Positions 16,234 to 23,588 of a stretch of 64,000 nt of DNA are shown one piece after another (the stretch's first letter is position 1; every line of letters starts with the position of its first letter). Both the position numbers and the translations under genes were made by a program. Source of the stretch: Gramella sp. KN1008 (GTDB lineage Bacteria > Bacteroidota > Bacteroidia > Flavobacteriales > Flavobacteriaceae); assembly GCF_004332155.1 (NCBI RefSeq), contig NZ_SJDV01000002.1, positions 262,193 through 326,192 on the forward strand. Reading direction: 5' to 3'. The notes beneath the pieces were generated by a model. The model made no database searches, was not told where the DNA came from, and worked only from the letters and a program-made list of their open reading frames with translations.

Positions 16234-17301
16234 ATGTTACTTAAGCGAAATGTTCTTCTTGCTATCATTTTCCTGTTATCGTTTAATTGCTTTTCACAAC
16301 CTGATAGTTTAAGCGGTAACGATAAGCTGGTAATAGGGATTACACCAACTCCACCTTTTGTTGAAAAAAAGGGTGATAAATACACCGGTCTCAGCATTTC
16401 CTCCTGGAAGCTTGTAAACGAACAACTGCAGACTGAATATGAATTCAGAGAATATAAGGATCTTCAAAGTCTGCTTACCGCTATAGAAAATGCTGAAGTG
16501 GATTTTAGTGTAAATCCTATTACAGTAACCGATCAAAGGATGAAAAGAATGGATTTTTCGCAGCCTTATTTTATATCCCATACAAGTGTAGCCCAGCGCC
16601 TGGAGTCCAGTTTCTTAATGCATCTTAAGAATTTTTTTAGCTGGGATTTCTTTTCGGTGGTATTTTTGCTCCTTTTGGTGATATTCATTTTTGGTTTTTT
16701 AGTTTGGCTATTCGAGCGTAAGAAGAATCAAGATGAATTCGGTGGGAAATTCAAAGGAATAATGCAGGGTTTCTGGTGGAGTGCTGTAACCATGACAACG
16801 GTAGGTTATGGAGATAAATCTCCCCGTACCACAGGCGGAAGGATAATTGGCCTGGTCTGGATGTTCATGGCGGTTATCATTATTTCCAGTTTTACCGCAG
16901 GCATTGCTTCTTCTCTCACCGTGAAAAGTATAAATGATGAGATAAATGGTATACAGGACCTTGAAAGATTTGACGTTACCACTGTTCGTAGTTCAAGTTC
17001 GCAGGAACTTCTTGAACTTTATAATATTGAGAACAATCTTGTTAATAACGGTCGTGAAGGAATACAGGCTTTATTAAATGAAGAAACCACACTGTTCATT
17101 TATGATGAACCTATTTTAAAATATGAAATTGAGAGACAGAACCTGGAAAACGATCTTGAGGTACTTGGGCAGAGCCTGAAAAAAGATTATTACAGTTATG
17201 CTTTTCCTAAAGATTCCGAATTGCTTAAGAAAATAAACCCTGTTTTGGTTAAGACCCTGAAAACCATGGAGTGGGGTGCCCTCATCGAGGATTATAATTA
17301 A
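16234..17301 (+). CDS. Glutamate-receptor-like potassium channel
   Basis: A 355-residue membrane protein with a signal peptide (~1-22) and the arrangement S1-TM-pore-TM-S2 of prokaryotic ionotropic glutamate receptors (GluR0 type). The ligand-binding bilobe is split: S1 holds LVIGITPTPPFVEKKGD and the amino-acid-binding Arg in TVTDQR (R102), S2 holds FIYDEPIL with Asp-291 at the place that binds the ligand amino group. The pore helix ends in TMTTVGYGDKSP, a perfect K+ selectivity filter at residues 189-194. It should open a K+ conductance in the inner membrane when an amino acid binds in the periplasm. There is no third helix, as in GluR0. Its stop overlaps the end of the small antisense gene 17298-17429. 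Confidence 0.9.
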   Translation: MLLKRNVLLAIIFLLSFNCFSQPDSLSGNDKLVIGITPTPPFVEKKGDKYTGLSISSWKLVNEQLQTEYEFREYKDLQSLLTAIENAEVDFSVNPITVTDQRMKRMDFSQPYFISHTSVAQRLESSFLMHLKNFFSWDFFSVVFLLLLVIFIFGFLVWLFERKKNQDEFGGKFKGIMQGFWWSAVTMTTVGYGDKSPRTTGGRIIGLVWMFMAVIIISSFTAGIASSLTVKSINDEINGIQDLERFDVTTVRSSSSQELLELYNIENNLVNNGREGIQALLNEETTLFIYDEPILKYEIERQNLENDLEVLGQSLKKDYYSYAFPKDSELLKKINPVLVKTLKTMEWGALIEDYN

Positions 17302-17429
17302 CCAAGGCCAAGATATCCAAGTAGTATCCAAAGTATAATGAATACTACAATTATTCCTATGCACCCGCAACCTCCACCTAACTTTTTAGCACCCCAGCCT
17401 GCCAGAATGGCCCTGATTATATTTTTCAT
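17298..17429 (-). CDS. Small glycine/cysteine-rich membrane protein (43 aa)
   Basis: A 43-residue frame from ATG at 17429 to TAA at 17298. It starts MKNIIRAILAGWGAKKLGGG, has a Cys-Gly-Cys motif and then one strongly hydrophobic helix (IGIIVVFIILWILLGYLG). The composition is far from chance and I have the impression of a recurrent small protein in this phylum, but I cannot name it. It ends four bases inside the end of the convergent channel gene. A single-pass membrane protein with a thiol-bearing turn is the most that can be said. Confidence 0.6.
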   Translation of the reverse strand: MKNIIRAILAGWGAKKLGGGCGCIGIIVVFIILWILLGYLGLG

Positions 17430-17567
17430 TATCTAATGATTTAGCCTAATAAAAATAGGACATTGGGGGTGTGAGCTAAACTATTTTAGCAAAACTTTAA
17501 AAGCAGGGTGTTTTAAATAATTGATTTTTAGTATATTGCATGTCCCTTGTTAATTAATTAGCTAGTT

Positions 17568-17720
17568 ATGCCAGAAAGAAATAATGAGGAGAAGGAATTG
17601 TTTAATCAAATTCTCCGACCATTTCGAAGGGAAGATAACCGAACAATCTTAATTGCCATAGCTATCATTATTCTCATCACTATAGTTGCAATGATCGGCG
17701 TGTACTACGAATACTGGTAA
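17568..17720 (+). CDS. Small single-pass membrane protein (50 aa)
   Basis: A 50-residue frame from ATG at 17568 to TAA at 17718-17720. It has a charged N-terminal half (MPERNNEEKELFNQILRPF), then a hydrophobic helix (ILIAIAIIILITIVAMIGV) and a short aromatic tail YYEYW. Charge distribution fits an N-in orientation. It begins after an AT-rich stretch and ends one base before the stop of the convergent ACT-like gene. No homologue is recognised. Confidence 0.55.
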   Translation: MPERNNEEKELFNQILRPFRREDNRTILIAIAIIILITIVAMIGVYYEYW

Positions 17721-17721
17721 T

Positions 17722-18366
17722 TTACTGTTTAATCTCATTCATGAGTAAAAAAGCTTTGTTCACATAATCTTTTTCGAGAAAGAGAGCAAAATAATTTGAG
17801 GTAGAGATCATTTCAAATACAGGAATCCCTTCATAAGCCAGAAGTTTGAAAATATAGAAATAAAGGCCCACGGTTTGTGAACTGTTCTGGGGCAGTGCTA
17901 TGGTAATCGAAGACAGTTCTTCCTTAACCGACACGCGTACCTCATGCCTGAAACACTTTTCAACAAGATCTGTCAGACTTGAAGATACCAGAATGTTACT
18001 TTCCTGATAATTGCTGGAATAGTTCAGGTAAACACCTGTTTGATCCTTAACCGCCTCGAGAAGCCTTGCCTTGTTTGCTATTATAGTTTTTGAATTCAAA
18101 AAGGTATATTCGGTAATCCCGGATCTTACGATTATATCTCCCATTTCCCGAAGACTTCGCATATCCACTTTCGTTCTGCTGGGAGCATATCTTCTTAATG
18201 CCATGATTATACTACCCTGTTTAACCGGTTTCCGCATTTCCTTTTCCACTTGTGGCTGAATATCTGCAGCCAGTCCACTGAAGTTGACAATATCCCTGGC
18301 TATGGCATCATCCAGAAAGGGCTGATGTCTAATAATATCGTGGACACAGGTAGTAATGGTCTTCAT
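17722..18366 (-). CDS. ACT-domain-like protein next to aspartokinase
   Basis: A 214-residue soluble protein. The N-terminal ~75 residues are helical (TTCVHDIIRHQPFLDDAIA, a winged-helix-like start with VKQGSIIMALRRYAP), and the rest is alternating beta/alpha with the pattern of tandem ACT-like modules (SSITIALPQNSSQTVGLYFYI, FKLLAYEGIPVFEMIS, SNYFALFLEKDYVNKAFLLM). It is divergently transcribed from the aspartate kinase gene across 101 bases. ACT repeats normally bind amino acids, so a regulator or sensor of the aspartate family is plausible. Family assignment is from pattern only. Confidence 0.65.
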   Translation of the reverse strand: MKTITTCVHDIIRHQPFLDDAIARDIVNFSGLAADIQPQVEKEMRKPVKQGSIIMALRRYAPSRTKVDMRSLREMGDIIVRSGITEYTFLNSKTIIANKARLLEAVKDQTGVYLNYSSNYQESNILVSSSLTDLVEKCFRHEVRVSVKEELSSITIALPQNSSQTVGLYFYIFKLLAYEGIPVFEMISTSNYFALFLEKDYVNKAFLLMNEIKQ

Positions 18367-18467
18367 TTGTTAATTATTGAACATTTTGTACAAATGTATA
18401 TAAAAAGGAATATAATTTTTGCTTCATTTCTTTTTCATTATACCTATGCAGCCGGAATTTACTGGAT

Positions 18468-19802
18468 ATGAAAATATTAAAATTTGGAGGTACATCTGTA
18501 GGCTCGGCCGCAAGTATCCGCAACGTAAAAAAAATAATCACCTCACAACCCGGGGCTAAATTGCTTGTGGTCTCAGCAATGTCTGGTGTCACTAACCGGC
18601 TTGTAGAGCTTTCAAGGGCTGTAAAGAATGATCAGAAGGAAAATGTAGCGGCCATTATTCAGGAATTACAGGTAAAACATTTTGGGCTGATAGATGAACT
18701 TATAGACGATGCTTCTGCAAATGATGAAGTGAGATCCGGTATTTCTGCCCAGCTGGAAATATTAAAGGCAGATTGTAATGAAATTTGGGACCAATATCTG
18801 GATGCAAGAATACTCACAACGGGCGAGAGCCTGCTTAGCTTTATTTTTAGTTCTTACCTGAAAGAGCAGAATGTAGGCAACACCTTACTGGACGCCAGGG
18901 ATTTCATGCATATTTCCAATCTTGAGAATCCGGACACAGGATATGTTGGAGAGTTGCTTAACGATATAATGAAGGCTTCTGAAGTCAACGATATTTTCAT
19001 AACACAGGGGTTTGTAAGGCTGGACGAAAACCTGAAAGTGAGTACCCTAAAAAGGGGTGGTAGCGATTATACAGCCACTATTCTTGGCGCAGCAATTAGA
19101 GCTTCAGAAATACAAATATGGACAGACATCAGCGGATTGCACAATAATGATCCCCGATTTGTTGAAAATACGCATGCCGTAGCCCAGCTTAGTTTTGAAG
19201 AAGCAGCAGAACTCGCATATTTCGGAGCTAAGATTCTGCATCCTCAGACCATTTCCCCGGTTATTGGTAAGAACATTCCTGTATATCTGAAGAATACCTT
19301 TACTCCAGATGCCCAGGGAACCTGCATCAGTGCCCTGGCTGAAAGAAAAGGACTAAAGGCTATTTCGGCTAAAGATGATATCACTGCGATCAAGATCAAA
19401 TCTAACCGGATGTTAATGGCCCATGGTTTTCTAAAAAAGATATTTGAAGTTTTTGACAAATATGAAACTGCCATTGATATGATCACAACCTCAGAGATCG
19501 CAATATCACTTACAATCGACAATATTAGGAACCTTGATCATATTGTTACCGACCTTGAGCAATACGGCGAGATAAGCATTGATTACAGTCACAGTATCAT
19601 ATGTGTGGTAGGGGAAGGCCTTATCGAAGAAAAGAATACTTCCAGGTTGTTTGAAATATTACAGGATGTGCCGGTAAGAATGATCTCCTATGGAGGTAGT
19701 AATAATAATATTTCGCTTCTGGTGGATACCAGGCATAAAGTAGAAGTATTACAAAAGTTAAATGAAAAGTTATTTCAGAGGAATCTGGTTAACTCTCTTT
19801 AG
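18468..19802 (+). CDS. lysC: Aspartate kinase
   Basis: A 444-residue monofunctional aspartokinase. The kinase domain opens with LKFGGTSVGSAASI, contains ARILTTGESLLS and the substrate/ATP region TLKRGGSDYTATILGAA, and WTDISGLHNNDPR. The C-terminal ~140 residues are two ACT domains (DITAIKIKSNRMLMAHGFL and SIICVVGEGLIEEKN), the site of lysine or threonine feedback. It phosphorylates aspartate, the first step to lysine, methionine, threonine and diaminopimelate. No homoserine dehydrogenase is fused. The symbol is given by class; which amino acid inhibits it cannot be read. A terminator follows at 19847-19882. Confidence 0.92.
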   Translation: MKILKFGGTSVGSAASIRNVKKIITSQPGAKLLVVSAMSGVTNRLVELSRAVKNDQKENVAAIIQELQVKHFGLIDELIDDASANDEVRSGISAQLEILKADCNEIWDQYLDARILTTGESLLSFIFSSYLKEQNVGNTLLDARDFMHISNLENPDTGYVGELLNDIMKASEVNDIFITQGFVRLDENLKVSTLKRGGSDYTATILGAAIRASEIQIWTDISGLHNNDPRFVENTHAVAQLSFEEAAELAYFGAKILHPQTISPVIGKNIPVYLKNTFTPDAQGTCISALAERKGLKAISAKDDITAIKIKSNRMLMAHGFLKKIFEVFDKYETAIDMITTSEIAISLTIDNIRNLDHIVTDLEQYGEISIDYSHSIICVVGEGLIEEKNTSRLFEILQDVPVRMISYGGSNNNISLLVDTRHKVEVLQKLNEKLFQRNLVNSL

Positions 19803-19846
19803 TGGTTTGTTTAATAATTTAATTAAACAATTTTTTTGTGTAGTAG

Positions 19847-19882
19847 AAAACCGTCTGGGAGGCCATTTCTCCGGGCGGTTTT
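19847..19882. terminator. Terminator between lysC and the glycosyltransferase gene
   Basis: AAACCGTCTGGGAG and CTCCGGGCGGTTT form a stem with two G-U pairs and one bulge, followed on the plus strand by TTTTATTTTTT. It overlaps the last codon region of the convergent glycosyltransferase gene. Confidence 0.65.
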
Positions 19883-21120
19883 TATTTTTTATCACGGTTC
19901 TTCTCCATTATAAACCGCGACATGAAATAAGTACTGCGGTGAAGATGATGTTTTAACATCTGGCCGGTGAAATTTCTCTGTCGGTGTAGTTTTAGTCTTG
20001 ATTGAATATCCTGTAATGCTTTCTTGAAGGCTTCTTCAAAATTCTCTTTATAAAACCGTGAATTTATGATCCTGAACCCTGCCTTTTGTTTTTGTTCCCA
20101 TAGTTCTTTATTAGAATAAAGTTCAACCGCTTTGGAGATGAATGTACTGTCGTTATCTGAAATAAATCCGTTCCAGGGCTGATCTGAATTTATCCCTTCG
20201 GCACCTATAGAAGATGTAATTGAAGGGGTGCCATTCTGCATTGCTTCTATCAGCTTTCCTTTAAGTCCCGCTCCAAACTGAATGGGCGCCAGACAAACTC
20301 GTGCGTTTTGAATTACTAGTGCCGAATCTTTTGCATGACCATTGATCATAACCCCCCCCTTCTCGTTATGAAGATTAAAAACCTTTTGCGAAGGATAGGC
20401 ACCGTAAACCTGCAATTTTACGCCAGGTAGTTTTTTCCTTATACCCGGCCATAAATTTTCTTTTAAATATAGAACGGCATTCCAGTTAGGCTCATGCAGA
20501 AAATTGCCTATACTCATGAAGTCCAGACGGTCTTCATAAACAGGAAGATCTTTGATTTCCCTTTTAGAAATATTCTCAAGCAAATAAGGCAGATAGAGAA
20601 GAAGTTCGTCAGAAATCCTGAATTCGGTTTTTAATAACTGTAATTCCACTTCCGAAATTATAAGACTCAGGTCACAGCGATATATAGCCGCGATCTCACG
20701 CTTGGCAAGCTCAGACTCCAAATATATGTTTGCTGCAGATGCGTTCTTTTTATAAGCTTTTTCTCGTGCATCCCGAAGAAAGTGCAGATCTTCGGTATCC
20801 AATATCTTTATCGCATTGGGACAAATATCATCCACTCTCCAGCCAAACTGTTCTTCTATCATAAAGCGATCAAAAAGTACGATCTCCGGCTGAAACTCTT
20901 TTAGAAGTTCGTCAAATCCCGGATCATTAACTTTTATCCTTCTGCTTGGGATTCCCAGGGAATGGAGATCGGCCATGTTCTCGCTCTCTTTCGCCGTGGT
21001 GCAAAAAAGTATGTCATGTTCCTCTTTTCTAAAGAAATTAAGAAGTTGCATCATGCGGGTTCCCGCGGCCGATGAAGTAGGCTCCGGCCACACATATCCG
21101 AGAACAAGAACTTTTGACAT
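19882..21120 (-). CDS. GT4-like glycosyltransferase
   Basis: A 412-residue protein with two Rossmann-like halves. It opens SKVLVLGYVWPEPTSSAAG (the N-terminal acceptor-side loop), and the donor half carries LDFMSIGNFLHEPNWNAVL and the signature QFGAGLKGKLIEAMQNGTPSI with ITSSIGAEGI, typical of GT-B retaining transferases of the GT4/Glycos_transf_1 clan. No signal or membrane segment is visible. The acceptor is unknown. It is next to a transporter on the same strand (24-base gap) but with no polysaccharide genes around, so it is an isolated transferase. Confidence 0.85.
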   Translation of the reverse strand: MSKVLVLGYVWPEPTSSAAGTRMMQLLNFFRKEEHDILFCTTAKESENMADLHSLGIPSRRIKVNDPGFDELLKEFQPEIVLFDRFMIEEQFGWRVDDICPNAIKILDTEDLHFLRDAREKAYKKNASAANIYLESELAKREIAAIYRCDLSLIISEVELQLLKTEFRISDELLLYLPYLLENISKREIKDLPVYEDRLDFMSIGNFLHEPNWNAVLYLKENLWPGIRKKLPGVKLQVYGAYPSQKVFNLHNEKGGVMINGHAKDSALVIQNARVCLAPIQFGAGLKGKLIEAMQNGTPSITSSIGAEGINSDQPWNGFISDNDSTFISKAVELYSNKELWEQKQKAGFRIINSRFYKENFEEAFKKALQDIQSRLKLHRQRNFTGQMLKHHLHRSTYFMSRFIMEKNRDKK

Positions 21121-21144
21121 GGAATTTTTTTCAAAAATACCAAT

Positions 21145-22956
21145 TTATAATTGCCCAGAAAGGAGAATTGTCGCGGTGATCCATAACACAACTGAAAGTA
21201 CGCCGCCAATGATGAAGAAATGCCTAAACCTGTAGATTCCCATTCCGTAAATGATTGTATTGGTCTGATATCCTACAGGAGTGAAAAAACTGAAGTTAGA
21301 GGCAAAAAGAACGGCAAGTATAAAGGGTTTTGGATCCATCTTAAGATTTGCAGCTATAGTGATGGCGATAGGGGTTATTATAATAGCCGTGGCATTGTTT
21401 GAAACGAATCCGCTTAGGAACATGGTGACAAAAAAGAGCAGGCCAATGATTATAAAATCGGTCTTATCATCAAACAACCTTAGAAGGTTTTCAGATAACC
21501 ACTTGTCGGCACCAGTATTATCCATAGCAACCCCAAGAGGAATCATTCCTGCCAGAAGGAAAATTATCTGCCAGTTTACCTGGGAGTAGATCTTACCCAG
21601 ATCTATACATTTTAAAAAGATCATAAGAAAACAACCAATAAGCGCACTTTTCAGAATAGGAAAAATTGAGAAAGCTGAAAGACCAATTACAACAAGCAGA
21701 ATCCCAAAAGAAAGATTTCGTTTCTGCCGGGTACTAATATCAATCTCCTCATATTCCTGTAAGATGCTGACATTTTCCATTTTTCTCAGGTGCTGCATGG
21801 CATTCTCTGTCACTTCAACCAGTAGACGGTCTCCAACACGGAGCTCTATCTCATCAGACTTCTGATCAAAGATCCTCCTACGAGGATTTCTAAAACTTCT
21901 TCTTTTTCTTATAGCCAGAGGTACTGCTCCATGGAGATCATACCAGCCAACAGTTTTGATACTTTTTCCAATCAAAGGTGAATTTGGAAGCATAAGGATC
22001 TCTACCACCTGGATGTTTTCCTCAATATCTTCAGCCTCATTATTAGCTGGTTCAGCAACTTCCTGTTCGGCATTTTTAATAATGGTTAGATCTTTGGATT
22101 CCCTTAGTTTTATAAGTTGTTCCATATTACATCTAAGCAACAACTGGTCGCCCTCCTTAAAAGTTGTGTATTTTCCGGGATATTCATTGATGACTCCATT
22201 TCTTTTAAGCCTTACGACCTCTATTTCATCGCCATCCTTTCCAAATACTTCACCCATATTTTTTCCTACCAGACTGGAATCTTTTGAAACTATACCTTTG
22301 GTAATAAATTCATCCAGGTCATAATCTGCTGCCAGGTCGGTCTTTTTTCCTGAAGGTAAAAATCGTATCATCAGGCTTACAATAACAATAGTTATTAACA
22401 TGAAGATTATTCCGTACCAGCTGAATTCAAAGAACGAGAAACGTTCTACCCCTCTTTTAACCGATTCGGCGTTAACTATCAGGTTAGTAGATGTTCCCAT
22501 CAGCGTACAGCTTCCTCCTATAATGCCAGCGTAGGAGATAGGTAACAGAAGTTTTGAATTTGGAATGTCGTATCTCAGTGAAAGTTCATTTATGATCTTT
22601 ACGAATACCAGCACGACTGCGGTTGTATTTATAAAGGCTGAAATGCTACCGGCTATAAGCATGAATACCGGAACCATGAGCACAAGAGATAGACCTCTGA
22701 GTTTTCTTAGACCATGTGTAAGCCATTCTATTACCCCATTATTTTCTAAACCTATTGCTATTATCATCAACGCAAGAACTGTGATAGTCGCCGGGCTGGA
22801 AAATCCCGAAATAGCCTCTTCAGGGCTTATAAGGTTTGTCACCAGAAGACTTACCATTATAAAAAATGCGATCTTATCTACCGGAAAAACTTCCAGGGCA
22901 AACAAAAAGATCACGAGCAGGATAATAGCGAACAGTATGATAATTTCCAGGCTCAT
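21145..22956 (-). CDS. SLC13-family permease with two TrkA-C domains
   Basis: A 603-residue transporter of the divalent anion:Na+ symporter (DASS/SLC13, ArsB-like) type. The N-terminal half has ~6 helices (LEIIILFAIILLVIFLFAL, the SGFSSPATITVLALMIIAIG motif, INTTAVVLVFVKII), then two soluble RCK_C/TrkA-C modules (residues ~205-290 and ~310-395, each with GD.LLL/GDRLLV), then the second membrane half ending ASNFSFFTPVGYQTNTIIYG. The SFxxPxGxQTN loop is the anion site of the family. Substrate may be sulfate, phosphate, silicate or dicarboxylate; not decidable here. It precedes the glycosyltransferase gene and may share its transcript. Confidence 0.88.
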   Translation of the reverse strand: MSLEIIILFAIILLVIFLFALEVFPVDKIAFFIMVSLLVTNLISPEEAISGFSSPATITVLALMIIAIGLENNGVIEWLTHGLRKLRGLSLVLMVPVFMLIAGSISAFINTTAVVLVFVKIINELSLRYDIPNSKLLLPISYAGIIGGSCTLMGTSTNLIVNAESVKRGVERFSFFEFSWYGIIFMLITIVIVSLMIRFLPSGKKTDLAADYDLDEFITKGIVSKDSSLVGKNMGEVFGKDGDEIEVVRLKRNGVINEYPGKYTTFKEGDQLLLRCNMEQLIKLRESKDLTIIKNAEQEVAEPANNEAEDIEENIQVVEILMLPNSPLIGKSIKTVGWYDLHGAVPLAIRKRRSFRNPRRRIFDQKSDEIELRVGDRLLVEVTENAMQHLRKMENVSILQEYEEIDISTRQKRNLSFGILLVVIGLSAFSIFPILKSALIGCFLMIFLKCIDLGKIYSQVNWQIIFLLAGMIPLGVAMDNTGADKWLSENLLRLFDDKTDFIIIGLLFFVTMFLSGFVSNNATAIIITPIAITIAANLKMDPKPFILAVLFASNFSFFTPVGYQTNTIIYGMGIYRFRHFFIIGGVLSVVLWITATILLSGQL

Positions 22957-23087
22957 AGTACTTGTTAAGCTACTAAAAATAATCCTTACTTAGTTTGAAA
23001 AATAAGCTTTCAGAAATATTTATGATCTATTCCATTTAAAGTTGAATTTGAATTAAATTTCATAGATTAACTCATAAACCAATAAAT

Positions 23088-23588
23088 ATGAGTCGAGGAT
23101 TTGTAAAAGAAGGTGATCAGGAAGAACCTCCAATGATCCCGCCACGGGCTGCTCTTCCTGAAGGCGTAACGAATTATGTTACCCCAAACGGATTAGAGGA
23201 TCTTAAGACTGAACTGGTCCATCTGGAATCTGAGCGTGCAGGTATAAAAGGCGAAAATGATACCGAGAAGAGAAGGGCACAGGCCCTGATAGACGGAAAA
23301 ATCAATTTACTGAAGGAAAGGATTAACACAGCCAGATTACTGTATCCAGAAGATCAGCCGGAGGATGAAGTAAGGTTTGGGGCATCGGTCCAAATAAAAA
23401 ACATGGATACCGGACAGATACAGGAATTCAGAATCGTGGGAGTAGATGAAGCTGATATCAAAAAGAAGAAAATTGCCTTCGTTGCACCCATAGCAAAAGC
23501 TATAACAGGGAAAAAGCTAGGGGAAATTGCAGAATTAAAATTGGGAAATGAAACCCGGAGTCTAAAGGTTATGAAGATTGGCTATTGA
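23088..23588 (+). CDS. GreA/GreB-family transcription factor
   Basis: A 166-residue protein. Residues ~28-90 form the N-terminal antiparallel coiled coil (TPNGLEDLKTELVHLESERAG to ALIDGKINLLKERINTARLL), and ~95-165 the FKBP-like C-terminal domain (RFGASVQIKNMDTGQIQEF to SPIAKAITGKKLGEI-type APIAKAITGKKLGEIAEL). The DLxEN-type tip with the acidic pair that gives GreA its RNA cleavage activity is replaced by a tip reading GENDTEKRRAQ. An extra proline-rich N terminus of 27 residues is present. It therefore binds the RNA polymerase secondary channel, but cleavage stimulation is uncertain. Its end overlaps the usher-like gene by 7 bases. Confidence 0.83.
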   Translation: MSRGFVKEGDQEEPPMIPPRAALPEGVTNYVTPNGLEDLKTELVHLESERAGIKGENDTEKRRAQALIDGKINLLKERINTARLLYPEDQPEDEVRFGASVQIKNMDTGQIQEFRIVGVDEADIKKKKIAFVAPIAKAITGKKLGEIAELKLGNETRSLKVMKIGY

